Origin: Ilyobacter polytropus DSM 2926
GTDB lineage: Bacteria > Fusobacteriota > Fusobacteriia > Fusobacteriales > Fusobacteriaceae
Assembly (NCBI RefSeq): GCF_000165505.1
Contig: NC_014633.1
Coordinates: forward strand, 62,001 to 126,000
Length of the DNA stretch: 64,000 nt
Reading direction: 5' to 3'
The notes below the pieces were generated by a model. It had not been told where the DNA came from. It made no database searches and saw only the letters and a program-made list of their open reading frames with translations. The position numbers and the translations under genes are program-made. Positions within the stretch are counted from its first letter, which is position 1. Every line of letters starts with the position of its first letter. Positions 38,426 through 46,627 of the stretch are shown here, piece by piece.

Positions 38426-38698
38426 TTATTCCTTCAAACCCAAATCAATCTTCACCTTTTGTATCGCATTATCAATTTGGGTATTACTTACAAGGTTTCC
38501 GTCCCCATCATAGTTTTCACCTTTTAGTCCCTCTGCAAAAGCTTCGATATATTCACCCATTTCCTTCCTAACAGTTTCCGGCAGTCTATCCCCTATATTG
38601 TCTCCTAATTGATGGGCTTTTTTCTTGAACTTGAAAAAAACACCTAAAAAAACTACCCCGGAGAAAATAACCAATCCATACTTACTTAAAAATTCCAT
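38426..38698 (-). CDS. Small membrane protein in the lysis module (holin-like)
   Basis: A 90-residue protein with one N-terminal membrane helix (about 6-24), then a basic patch KFKKKAHQ and an acidic helical tail. Its position as the last gene of the late operon, next to an XhlA-like protein and a lysozyme, suggests a holin or holin-associated role. I start at ATG 38698, which follows GGAGGG by six bases. The single helix and long cytoplasmic tail are unusual for a classical holin. No sequence motif confirms the function. Confidence 0.65.
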   Translation of the reverse strand: MEFLSKYGLVIFSGVVFLGVFFKFKKKAHQLGDNIGDRLPETVRKEMGEYIEAFAEGLKGENYDGDGNLVSNTQIDNAIQKVKIDLGLKE

Positions 38699-38714
38699 AA
38701 TATATCCCTCCACT

Positions 38715-39026
38715 TTAAAACAAAGATTTTATAAAAGCTCCTAAAACTCCGCTAATTACAACAGTCATAATTAAACTGATTAACTGTTCATATCGCTTTC
38801 CAGATTTTCCTTTAAGTTCCTCTAGATCTGTTTCAACCTTATCAAATTTTTTATTTAACTCTGTGTATCTCTCCGCTATTACTTTTATATTAGCGTTCAT
38901 ATCTGTTAAAATCTTTTGATTTTCTTCTATATGGTTCATTCTAGAAAATGCCCCTTTTATAGAAGTCTCAAGAGCAGAAATTCTTTTTTCATGGTCTAGT
39001 TGTAGTGGTCCGCAGTTCTTATCCAA
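38715..39026 (-). CDS. XhlA-like haemolysin/holin accessory protein
   Basis: A 103-residue protein: a coiled-coil region (about 12-75) with regular Leu/Ile spacing and ERYTELNKKFDKVETDLEEL, then a C-terminal membrane helix (82-100). This is the layout of XhlA of Bacillus phage PBSX, a membrane partner of the lysis enzyme. It lies between the lysozyme and the small membrane protein, with gaps of 12-16 bases. Confidence 0.75.
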   Translation of the reverse strand: MDKNCGPLQLDHEKRISALETSIKGAFSRMNHIEENQKILTDMNANIKVIAERYTELNKKFDKVETDLEELKGKSGKRYEQLISLIMTVVISGVLGAFIKSLF

Positions 39027-39038
39027 TTTTTCCCCCTT

Positions 39039-39485
39039 TCAAATTTCTGCTAAAAATAGTTCTTTTTCTGATTTTCTTCTTTTTCTTAATCCCTCTAGTT
39101 TTTTACCGTTGCTATAAATCCACCTTTCAAATTCTTCAGAGGCCCCTTCAAGTTCTCCGGAGTTGATTTTTTTCAATAATGTAGATTTTCTGAAATTTCC
39201 AATTCCTAAATTATATATAAAATCAACTAAAGCTGAAAATTGGTTTTCATTGAGTTCAATCTTGATTAGTCTTCTTGCTTCTTCTTCAAATTTAGAAATT
39301 AAATTATTTAATAATTTATCTGCTCTTTCTTTGGTTATAGTATCTCCTTTTTTTACTTTTGAGCCATCTTCATATAGGGTTGATCCATAACCTATAGTCC
39401 ATTTCCCAGCTGGACATAAGTACGCTTTTAATTTTAAGCCTTCTGAGTTTTTTACTAAGTCATATCCCGCTTGATTCATTTTCAA
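39039..39485 (-). CDS. Phage lysozyme (GH24 endolysin)
   Basis: Cuts the glycan strands of peptidoglycan to release progeny. The 148-residue protein has the T4/P22-type catalytic stretch: Glu15 in SEGLKLKAYLCPAGKWTIGYG (quoted as key residues Glu15, Cys24, Thr30). The Asp of T4 lysozyme is replaced by Cys24, a variation also met in other phage endolysins (CPAG...TIGYG). QFSALVDFIYNLG follows, a conserved helix. No signal peptide is seen, so it needs a holin. Confidence 0.92.
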   Translation of the reverse strand: MKMNQAGYDLVKNSEGLKLKAYLCPAGKWTIGYGSTLYEDGSKVKKGDTITKERADKLLNNLISKFEEEARRLIKIELNENQFSALVDFIYNLGIGNFRKSTLLKKINSGELEGASEEFERWIYSNGKKLEGLRKRRKSEKELFLAEI

Positions 39486-39501
39486 AACAGTTCCTCCTTT
39501 T

Positions 39502-39933
39502 TCACTGATAAGATCCTCCTATATATTTAATTATTTTGGATCCATTTTTAGTTGTTTCCCTATGAAGTTCCCGAATCTTATATTCTGGCTTTTTCTTTGA
39601 AAGAATCCTTACCAGATTTTCTCCGGGACTTTTTTCCATCACTTCAAACGTGGCCCAATCCAAGAACAACATTGTATAGTCTAAAAATTTAATGATATCG
39701 TTATAAAAAGCCGGGCCGCCATCAGTTTTTAAAGCGAATATTTGAAGTGCTTTATTTTTATAGGTATTTATTCCAATATAACCGATTAATTTATTTTTTA
39801 TATAGGAACCATATAGCTCTATTGGTTCTATTTCAATTTGATTAAAATTTAAGATCCTACTCTCGATATTTAAATTTTCTGAGGCCGTCATAAGCCCTGC
39901 AAGGTGCTTCCTTGTATTAAGGCGTTTAATCAT
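39502..39933 (-). CDS. Small GNAT-like protein in the fibre-modification cassette
   Basis: A 143-residue protein with an alpha/beta pattern like a compact acetyltransferase: KLIGYIGINTYKNKALQIFAL resembles the beta-4/beta-5 hairpin, and a following helix starts near FYNDIIKFL. The acetyl-CoA loop Q/R-x-x-G-x-G/A is not clearly present, so it may be a degenerate or different fold. Phage tail operons sometimes encode such proteins (T4 gp and P22-type host-range modules). It lies nine bases after the methyltransferase and belongs to the same tight gene run. Confidence 0.45.
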   Translation of the reverse strand: MIKRLNTRKHLAGLMTASENLNIESRILNFNQIEIEPIELYGSYIKNKLIGYIGINTYKNKALQIFALKTDGGPAFYNDIIKFLDYTMLFLDWATFEVMEKSPGENLVRILSKKKPEYKIRELHRETTKNGSKIIKYIGGSYQ

Positions 39934-39942
39934 AAGCTTAAC

Positions 39943-40524
39943 CTACTTCAAATAGTCAGATTTAATCATATAAGACACATTAGAAAATGTAGGATCTGTA
40001 TAAAATTCAAATCCATACTTTTCTGCAAGGGCCTTAAATTTTATTTCAGTCAAGAAATTGATCCGGGCCTCATCATTTAATACAAATCCAAATCTATATG
40101 TAATTATTAGAGCTTTCAGATCCCCGGTATTTTTCTCAAAGAAATTTGTTAGTTCATCCTCTGAAAAATACATCAATATATTTGCGTGTCCAATATCAAA
40201 ACTTTCCGGGATCCCTTCCAAAACATCTAAGGTTTCAACATTTTCTCTTTGATAAGAATCTTCTAAAATGCTTTCCCTTATTTCGTAACCTTTAACACTT
40301 TTAAAATATTTACTCATAGCCTCAAGCACAGCTCCATTCCCAGATCCAAAGTCCACTATTGATAGATCCTCCGGGATTAAAGTTGTATTTTCCTCTAAAA
40401 AGCTGCACATAACTTTTACTTTTTCCTCTCGATTAACAGGATCCGCCATATTTTCCCCGTACCAATCACCGGTCATATATTGAAAAGTATCTTTATTTGA
40501 AACATTTTTCATAAAGTAGTACAT
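39943..40524 (-). CDS. Class I SAM-dependent methyltransferase
   Basis: A 193-residue protein with motif I VDFGSGNGAVLEAM (about 57-70), an acidic residue after the next strand (GYEIRES, about 79-85) and a motif IV-like GHANILMYF. Substrate cannot be read from the sequence. It follows the radical SAM gene by eight bases and precedes the GNAT-like gene. This supports a joint role in modifying a protein or sugar, possibly the repeat tail of the fibre protein upstream in the operon. DNA-methyltransferase motifs such as NPPY are absent. Confidence 0.75.
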   Translation of the reverse strand: MYYFMKNVSNKDTFQYMTGDWYGENMADPVNREEKVKVMCSFLEENTTLIPEDLSIVDFGSGNGAVLEAMSKYFKSVKGYEIRESILEDSYQRENVETLDVLEGIPESFDIGHANILMYFSEDELTNFFEKNTGDLKALIITYRFGFVLNDEARINFLTEIKFKALAEKYGFEFYTDPTFSNVSYMIKSDYLK

Positions 40525-40532
40525 TTAATCAC

Positions 40533-41453
40533 CTAGTCCTTTGCTACAACCAAACCGTCATAAATTCCGTCTGTAGCTTGAATTATTTCGTCAACGTAAT
40601 TAGCACTTTCTATAGCTGCTTGAGTTTTACATAAACACATACCGGTTTCCGATATCTGACTAGCTAGTTCAATTCTATTTGCCACAGCTTCTTGAAAAGT
40701 AGTAGTGTCAATATGTCCTATATACCCATCCTCATAGCAACCCATAGTCATTCTGGTACACATAGCAAATTCTCCGGTAGAAAATACCGTTACCCTTTCA
40801 AGATCATCCATAACACAGGCTGTAGCGTCTGGATTCGTTAAATTTACATTGAAAAAGGCTTTTTTATCAGCTACAAGTTTTAAAATGTTTGATACATCTG
40901 AGGCCGGGATAGAAGAAAGATCACTATATACATCTGGCTTTATTACAATTCCACCACCTAATTTAGAATTTTTAAGAGTGTCTATAAGGTCCTCTGTAAT
41001 ACTTGTATAATTACTAGAATTAAATATAAAAGAATAAGAACTTTCAATCAATATTTCATCCGGTATATTTGACAAGGTTAGATCCTCTTTGTTGCTTAAT
41101 GTGAAAGATACTTCCCATCCTCTTTTATTTATAGCTTTTTTTATTCTCAGTACAGCGTCAGTGTCTATAGCATTTGTTGGCATAGTGAATCTAAAAACTT
41201 TAGAATCTTTTAAGTTTTCTAACTTTTCCAATAAATAAAGTATTTTATCCTCTGCCAGAGTAGGTTCTCCACCAAAGAGAGCTATTACAAATTTGTTGTA
41301 ATACTCTTCACTTTTTATTTTTTCGTATAACTTATCAATGAACTCTTCATCCATATCTGGCACTTTTTCCGCTCCGTTTTGATAGCAATAATCACAATTA
41401 GCATTACACTCCATTGTCAGTATCAACTCTAAATGTAAAACATTTTCCTCCAT
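40533..41453 (-). CDS. Radical SAM enzyme with SPASM-like C-terminal cysteines
   Basis: The 306-residue protein has the radical SAM cluster motif C16-N-A-N-C20-D-Y-C23 close to the N terminus and FGGEPTLAED, the usual GGE SAM-binding motif. Late cysteines (CVMDD, GEFAMCTR, MGCYEDG, CLCK) look like a SPASM/twitch auxiliary-cluster domain. Such enzymes mature peptides and proteins, for example by thioether or C-C links or sulfatase Cys/Ser oxidation. I know no typical role in phage tails. The gene sits in the late operon two bases after the GT-B-like frame, with the Ser/Thr/Trp-repeat fibre gene just upstream as candidate substrate. Confidence 0.88.
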   Translation of the reverse strand: MEENVLHLELILTMECNANCDYCYQNGAEKVPDMDEEFIDKLYEKIKSEEYYNKFVIALFGGEPTLAEDKILYLLEKLENLKDSKVFRFTMPTNAIDTDAVLRIKKAINKRGWEVSFTLSNKEDLTLSNIPDEILIESSYSFIFNSSNYTSITEDLIDTLKNSKLGGGIVIKPDVYSDLSSIPASDVSNILKLVADKKAFFNVNLTNPDATACVMDDLERVTVFSTGEFAMCTRMTMGCYEDGYIGHIDTTTFQEAVANRIELASQISETGMCLCKTQAAIESANYVDEIIQATDGIYDGLVVAKD

Positions 41454-41455
41454 TG

Positions 41456-42258
41456 TTACCTCCCTAAGATATTTTGTTCAAAATTATCAAGATACCTGAG
41501 TATGTCAGCCTCAGTATTAAATTCAGAGAAAAAGATCCCGGACAAACTAGAATTTAATATTTTATTTAATCCTTCTTTAGTTTGATTTTCCGTTATTTCT
41601 AAATATAGATTCAGGCTCTTATAACTCCCTCTATGAATTAATAAATCGTCATCTATAAAATTAAGCTTTTCCCCTCAAGAATAGCAAATAGAGAAAATTC
41701 AGAGAATCTAGTTGTCCATATTTCTTTAGCTTTTTTATATAGCGTGAATCCAGATTGCATAGGACCGTAAACCTTACCTTTCCAAGTCCGGTTTAATAGT
41801 TCTAAAACGTCCTCAGTTGTAACCGGGTGAGGTTTTAACATAGCCCCTTGGTTTACAGCTTCATTTATCAACTCTTTCTTTGTGTGAGTCCCTAAAAAGT
41901 TAGATCCACAAAGCAAAGCTACCTTTTCCGGCATTTCTTCTATTTCTTCTAAAAAGTATTTGTCCCCGGCTGAATCTATTAATTTTGAAAAATCAATTTT
42001 TATAGGTGTATCATCTAAAAAAGCTTGATGATATTGTTTCATTTGACGTGTGAAGTTCTGCGGCTTTATCATAACGCCACCCATTCCACCGAAAAACTCA
42101 GTAAAAATTAAAAGTTCTCTTTCACTTTCTATATCTTCTTTATCGTACATTAGTTCTATATTACGCCTTTTACACTCTTCAATTAAGAAGTCTTGAAAAG
42201 GAATATCTTTTTTTCTTATTACCGTTCCAAGTCTGTCTTTTTTAGTGTCAAACTCCAT
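41456..42258 (-). pseudogene. GT-B-like glycosyltransferase, interrupted by a frameshift
   Basis: The first frame (42258 to 41653) gives 201 residues ending EGKSLIL. The next frame continues at once with GEKLNFIDDDLLIHRG and runs about 70 more residues to a stop at 41456, without any start codon of its own. A run GGGGAAAA (41667-41674) marks the shift; one extra A would read EGKKLNFIDDD. The joined product is about 267 residues. It contains KPHP, then TRFSEFSLFAILEGKK, resembling the nucleotide-sugar side of GT-B enzymes such as CDP-glycerol or capsule transferases. Whether the shift is a mutation, an assembly error or recoding is open. Confidence 0.6.
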
Positions 42259-42261
42259 CTT

Positions 42262-42558
42262 TTATATCCACCCTCCTTGTTTAGTTGTTTTACCTGTGGC
42301 CTTGGAAGTGGTCCAACTTGTAGTTGTACTTTGTGAAGTGGTCCAACTCGTTGTGGTACTTTTCGAGGTTGTCCTTGATGTCGTTTTACTCGTGTACCAA
42401 TATGTATAATCAGAATAGTCACCGTACCTTGTCCACTCTTTAGTCAAATATGATGTAGAATATGAAGTAGACCAACTTGTAGTTGTACTATTTGAGGTAG
42501 TCCAACTTGTTGACGTACTTTGCGAAGTTGTATTTGAAGTAGTCCAACTTGTAAAGCT
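42262..42558 (-). repeat. Imperfect 30-bp tandem repeats encoding TSWTTS units
   Basis: On the plus strand GTCCAACTTGTAGTTGTACT and variants recur about every 30 bases (for example near 42,310, 42,340, 42,470 and 42,500). Each unit encodes ten residues such as TSWTTSQSTT. A block around YGDYSDYTYWY interrupts the array. Confidence 0.85.
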
Positions 42559-43152
42559 AGAAGGTAACTCTTGAATATATCTAGCTGTACCATCTTTAGT
42601 GAATACTGGCCTAGGTCTTACAGTTGAAAGGCTACTGTCAGTAGTAAGTTGTAAATACATATCGCCACATTTAAGATAAGGAACATTTGCTGTCGAGTAT
42701 AAAGGAAAGTCATAATCTCCAAACCTAAAATATTTTGAACAATCTATTGTGTAGCCGCTAGAACTTGTTACGAAAGTTCCTTGAATTACTGAATCATAAG
42801 GGGCTACCCAAACGGAACCATCTTGTGAAGTGTTTACTCTAGTAGAATAATAAGTTCTTCCGTCTGACCAATAAGGGTATACTTTTATAGTGTCAATGTC
42901 GTAAACTGCCCCAAGATCTATTTGAACATAACAGTCATACCCTACAGTAGAACCACCAAAGCTACAATAAGGACTTGTGGCTTTATCTCCATTTGTTAAT
43001 ATATCCAAGTTTGAAGCACTTCCGTAATTTGAGGTAGCTGTTATCCCGCTTGCTTTATTCGTGGTTCCTTCAAAGGCTTCTAGTTCAACTATGTGATTGC
43101 TAGTATTTGAAGAACTTCCGGCTGCGTACCACCTTAGATATCGCATTTTCAT
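42262..43152 (-). CDS. Tail fibre/receptor protein: discoidin-like domain plus Ser/Thr/Trp repeat tail
   Basis: The 296-residue protein starts with a jelly-roll, discoidin (F5/8C)-like domain (about 1-150): RWYAAGSSSNTSNHIVELEAF, then YVQIDLGAVYDIDTIKVYPYWSDG (key words IDLG and IKVY), typical of carbohydrate-binding fibre domains. Residues 199-296 are a repetitive tail of TSWTTS-(N/Q/K)-STT units with Trp, Tyr and Lys at regular points. The tail is almost free of acidic residues and ends KQGGWI. It lies four bases before the GT-B-like and radical SAM genes. I infer a host-recognition fibre whose tail may be modified. Confidence 0.78.
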   Translation of the reverse strand: MKMRYLRWYAAGSSSNTSNHIVELEAFEGTTNKASGITATSNYGSASNLDILTNGDKATSPYCSFGGSTVGYDCYVQIDLGAVYDIDTIKVYPYWSDGRTYYSTRVNTSQDGSVWVAPYDSVIQGTFVTSSSGYTIDCSKYFRFGDYDFPLYSTANVPYLKCGDMYLQLTTDSSLSTVRPRPVFTKDGTARYIQELPSSFTSWTTSNTTSQSTSTSWTTSNSTTTSWSTSYSTSYLTKEWTRYGDYSDYTYWYTSKTTSRTTSKSTTTSWTTSQSTTTSWTTSKATGKTTKQGGWI

Positions 43153-43156
43153 AAGG

Positions 43157-43801
43157 TTACACCTCCACAGTAATAGTCACACCGTTTATTATCAAAGAGG
43201 TATCTCCAGTAGAGGGATAAGCCCCTATTTCTGAGGCTGTAGGTGTCCAAGTATCCGCTCTATAAGGATGAGTATGAGTATTTGATTTTGTAGACAAACC
43301 ATCATATAGTGCCTTTTGACTAGCGACCAAACTTGAACTAGGTTCGGTATAATCATCTGTTATGCTAGATTCAAAAACAACCTCGGTACTTTCTTCAATC
43401 TCTGAAATTTTTTCTAGAGCGTAGCTATCTAACTCTGATTTTTTTATTATCAGATAGTCATCCAGAGATCCTTCAAGTTGTATCTCGTAGGTGTTAAGCT
43501 CTGATTTTTTAGTAGTTGTATAAGTTTCGAGTTCACTTTCTTTCTCTCCCTTATAGGTATCTAATTCACTTTTTTTAGCTGTTGTATACGTATTAAGCTC
43601 GGTTTCTTTTTCTGATTCATAACTGTCCAGATCCGGCTTGCTAGTATCCGTGATATAATCATCCACCGTATCTTTGGCATTTTGAATAACAGTATCATTT
43701 GCATAGCTTTCCAGATCGGTCTTTTTAGTTTCAAGATCCTTTGTAAGATCCGCATATATATTAAAAAGAATTTCTTTAAAAGTTCCACCTCTAAAATTCA
43801 A
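43157..43801 (-). CDS. Tail fibre with seven hendecad repeats
   Basis: A 214-residue structural protein. A short N-terminal part is followed by 11-residue repeats, each ending in Tyr: ESEKETELNTY, TTAKKSELDTY, KGEKESELETY, TTTKKSELNTY and three more diverged copies (about residues 60-140). Eleven-residue periodicity predicts a right-handed or straight trimeric coiled coil, a fibre shaft. The C-terminal part has NTHTHPYRADTW and GAYPSTGDTSL, resembling metal-binding or attachment tips of phage tail fibres. It lies directly upstream of the discoidin fibre gene. Confidence 0.75.
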   Translation of the reverse strand: MNFRGGTFKEILFNIYADLTKDLETKKTDLESYANDTVIQNAKDTVDDYITDTSKPDLDSYESEKETELNTYTTAKKSELDTYKGEKESELETYTTTKKSELNTYEIQLEGSLDDYLIIKKSELDSYALEKISEIEESTEVVFESSITDDYTEPSSSLVASQKALYDGLSTKSNTHTHPYRADTWTPTASEIGAYPSTGDTSLIINGVTITVEV

Positions 43802-43816
43802 TTAGTCCACCCCCCC

Positions 43817-44146
43817 TTATAAAAGATCCAATTCAGCCTGTAAAGTAGACGGTATAAGTTTATTAGGATTCTTTTCAACGTCTATTTCCACATAGATCTT
43901 AGAAATTACTGTAGAACTTAGGTCAGAAGTATAACTCATATCTACAGAGTGTCTTAGGGTAAAATCATCTGCTGTGGCTGTGGCGAGATCCTCATTATCC
44001 AAACTCCAATGCTCTTTTGCTATCATTTCCCCGGCTGAGTTCATTTTCCAAGCTGAAACAGCAAAGCTCGTGTCTATAATAGTCATAGCTGTGCTTTTTA
44101 TCCCGGTCTGGATATAAGTTTTTATTGCTTTTATAGTTTCTAACAT
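43817..44146 (-). CDS. Unknown tail-region protein, 109 residues
   Basis: I do not recognise it. It is soluble and mostly beta-rich in the second half (SKIYVEIDVEKN), with a short N-terminal helix LETIKAIKTYIQTGIK. It lies between the hendecad fibre and the 299-residue protein in the late operon with short gaps, so it is probably a baseplate or fibre component or chaperone. Composition matches its neighbours. The start is preceded by GGAGGGCC. Confidence 0.6.
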   Translation of the reverse strand: MLETIKAIKTYIQTGIKSTAMTIIDTSFAVSAWKMNSAGEMIAKEHWSLDNEDLATATADDFTLRHSVDMSYTSDLSSTVISKIYVEIDVEKNPNKLIPSTLQAELDLL

Positions 44147-44158
44147 TTAGGCCCTCCT

Positions 44159-45058
44159 TTATGAATATGTCCTTTCTTGTAACCAAGAAAAGCTAGGTGT
44201 ATCTGTATCAAAATGTGTGGCTGTTAATCCTGTTCTTACATAGCTGTCAATTCTTCCGTGATCTTTTAAGCCGCCTTTTGTAGCCCAACAAGTATAATAT
44301 GAATCCCCGTCTATAACGGTTCTTTTTATATACATGTAGCCCTTTTCAATGACTTCGGAGCCTTCATCTTGACTTCCTGTCCAGTAGGAGGCCTCTATTT
44401 CAAATGTGGCCGTTGCTCCGTTTGGAATGTTGTGTAAGTTCCAAGCGTGTACCCAGACTTTATCGTCACCGCCTCCTACATTTGACCAACTTACCCCGGA
44501 CACGCTGCACGAATAACAGAGCGGCACTCTGTCCCAACCTGTTTCAAAATACCCTATGACTTTTGAAGTCGTACTGCCATAATTTTGAGTCTTGCTCCAT
44601 TCTTTGATAACATCTATATTTGATTCAAGGTTATTCATAAACCAATAATTCCCGGCCTCATAAAGTTCCTTCTCAGCGTTTATTATACTAGTAAGCATAT
44701 AATAATCGGCTGAGGTCACATTTGCCTCATATCCGTTTGAATGATCCTCTACAGCGGAAAACTCATAGCCAAAGGTTTCTAGATTCGGCATGCTCGCCTG
44801 TTTTCCAATTACCCAAGTGTTATAAGCTGAAAAAAGCGTCTGGTATCTCGCCTTTAAAGCAAGTTGTGCAGCATTTAGTGATACTATCAATTCTTTACTA
44901 AAAGGATCTGCCGCCTCTGCCGTCAAATAACTCGCTCCGGGATCGCTCGTGATCTTCCTTGTGAGCTGTGAAAATCCCGTGTCCAATAGTTTTATCGAGG
45001 CTTGGCCACTTTTTAGTTTCTTTTTAAATTCAGTTATTTCCATAAGCTTCTTTCCCAC
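44159..45058 (-). CDS. Unknown baseplate/tail protein, 299 residues
   Basis: Not recognised. The N-terminal 120 residues look helical (LNAAQLALKARYQTLFSAYNTW). The C-terminal part is beta-rich with many Trp and Gly (WVHAWNLHNIPNGATATFEIEASYW, key words WNLHNIPNG). This fits a distal tail or adhesin module. It abuts the upstream 522-residue tail protein and lies 12 bases before the 109-residue gene. No enzymatic motif is seen. Confidence 0.6.
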   Translation of the reverse strand: MGKKLMEITEFKKKLKSGQASIKLLDTGFSQLTRKITSDPGASYLTAEAADPFSKELIVSLNAAQLALKARYQTLFSAYNTWVIGKQASMPNLETFGYEFSAVEDHSNGYEANVTSADYYMLTSIINAEKELYEAGNYWFMNNLESNIDVIKEWSKTQNYGSTTSKVIGYFETGWDRVPLCYSCSVSGVSWSNVGGGDDKVWVHAWNLHNIPNGATATFEIEASYWTGSQDEGSEVIEKGYMYIKRTVIDGDSYYTCWATKGGLKDHGRIDSYVRTGLTATHFDTDTPSFSWLQERTYS

Positions 45059-46627
45059 TTAGTAACCTCCTTGATTGCTTAAAAAGCTGCTGACACTATT
45101 ATGATTCTCTAAGCAACTTTTAAAATTAGGGTCAGTTGTATCGTTAAAAAGTTTATGAGAGATCTCAGCCTCTGTGGTAGTGACTACCCAAGTGCCGTCA
45201 ATAGCTTTCCCAAGATTATTTCCATCTATAAAGGCTCCCCATTCAACCCCTAGATCCATAAATGCCAATCCGCCAAAAGGATCTTCTTCATCTTCCACCG
45301 CTCCTATTCCTGCTAGTCCCGGATTGTCCCCTTCCCAAGCAACAACTGTATTATGAGAGAAAAAAACATAATCACCAGCTTTCAAGGACGTAGCCTCTTC
45401 CAATGGAACTGTCAAAGAGATTTCTATTGAAGGTAGAGCGTACCTTGAGAATATAGCGTCTGTAACCCCTTGAGCAAACGTGGCCCTCGCTGTATCTGAA
45501 AGGTTATTGATCCCTCTTATTTCAATCTCTTGTGGGCTGTCAGTAGGTATAAACATTCTGAATTTATTATATGACGTTGCATTTCCAAAGTATCTTATGA
45601 CCGATTCTTCATCATCTTTAAACTTCCACCCGTACTTACATTGGATATGATTCACTACGTTGTTATCTGTGATAGCTTTCTTATCTACAGAAACAATATT
45701 TTCTTCTGAAAAAGTAGCCACCTCGTCACTGGATTGCGGCTGCTTGTGTAGTTTTATCCCTAGTTTCCCCTGTGAATTTACATACGGGAATATAGCACAA
45801 GGCTTGTAAATGTTTTCTTTCAGATATTCATAAGGATCTTCAACGGCCTCTCTGAACTCAAAATAGAATTGATAAGAGCTGCTACTTAATGAGGCCCTAA
45901 CAGAGTTAAAAGAGTCCAGATCCACAAAATCTTGCCAATCATTTGATAAATAAAAAACTTGAACATCAAGGGTATCTGTAGAAAAGGCTATCTGGTAGAT
46001 CATTTCCACAAAGTCAATCACATGACCATTAAAAGTTATCACTCTTGTATTTACAGCGTTTCCGCTATCGTCTGTGTCCCCTTCGTCCTGCTCTATAATA
46101 GTGAATCCCTTTCTTGTTCCCCCATCATCATAATGAGGCAGCCTGTAAGCGTTTATATCACTAATGCTTTCAGCTTGATAATTAGAAAACTCTCTATCAA
46201 ATATAGAAGTTTTTAGCCTCTCTTGTACGTCTGCAACCTCTATTTCATAATAAGTTTCAAGAGTATCGTTGTTTATTTCTCTTATAATTCCCATATAGAT
46301 TAAATAGGTGTTTTTATCAGCGTCTACAGCGTAGATCTCAACTTTTTCTCCGTAGGTCATGGTCCCTTCTGAATTTTGCCGCTCATAGAACCATTGTGAT
46401 ATTGAATAGTCTGGATTCCCTATTCTTATTTTGCTAGATGATACAGAACATTTACTGTCTGTAGGCATTATGCTTGAAGTTATGTCGCTTGGCGTATTTG
46501 CTATAGCCAGACACTCTATACCATCAAGATAGATCCCCTCACCTGTAGCAACATATAAAGGGCTTTCATCATTTGTCCCGGATCTAAGAGAATCAAAAAT
46601 TTTAATGGCGTAATGATAATACTTCAT
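45059..46627 (-). CDS. Tail/baseplate structural protein, 522 residues
   Basis: A long beta-rich protein in the place, after the tape measure and a 135-residue protein, where distal tail or hub proteins are found. Features include MKYYHYAIKIFDSL, IRIGNPDYSISQWFYER and an internal VGSDVGYDV-type loop region, but no motif I can name. It overlaps the upstream gene by 4 bases (start in the stop). It may correspond to a tail-associated hub (Dit/Tal-like) module. Function is inferred from order only. Confidence 0.62.
   Translation of the reverse strand: MKYYHYAIKIFDSLRSGTNDESPLYVATGEGIYLDGIECLAIANTPSDITSSIMPTDSKCSVSSSKIRIGNPDYSISQWFYERQNSEGTMTYGEKVEIYAVDADKNTYLIYMGIIREINNDTLETYYEIEVADVQERLKTSIFDREFSNYQAESISDINAYRLPHYDDGGTRKGFTIIEQDEGDTDDSGNAVNTRVITFNGHVIDFVEMIYQIAFSTDTLDVQVFYLSNDWQDFVDLDSFNSVRASLSSSSYQFYFEFREAVEDPYEYLKENIYKPCAIFPYVNSQGKLGIKLHKQPQSSDEVATFSEENIVSVDKKAITDNNVVNHIQCKYGWKFKDDEESVIRYFGNATSYNKFRMFIPTDSPQEIEIRGINNLSDTARATFAQGVTDAIFSRYALPSIEISLTVPLEEATSLKAGDYVFFSHNTVVAWEGDNPGLAGIGAVEDEEDPFGGLAFMDLGVEWGAFIDGNNLGKAIDGTWVVTTTEAEISHKLFNDTTDPNFKSCLENHNSVSSFLSNQGGY

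Noticed and set aside
41667..41674. Programmed -1 frameshift site in the GT-B-like gene
   Set aside because: Not an X-XXY-YYZ heptamer; only one tRNA could re-pair well. A homopolymer indel is simpler, though not excluded.
42219..42422. Basic Pro/Gln-rich frame within the fibre repeats
   Set aside because: Alternative frame of the TSWTTS repeats, no ribosome site.
42262..42558. CRISPR-like or diversity-generating retroelement template
   Set aside because: Repeats are in frame and coding, with no unique spacers; no reverse transcriptase or Avd-like gene is nearby.
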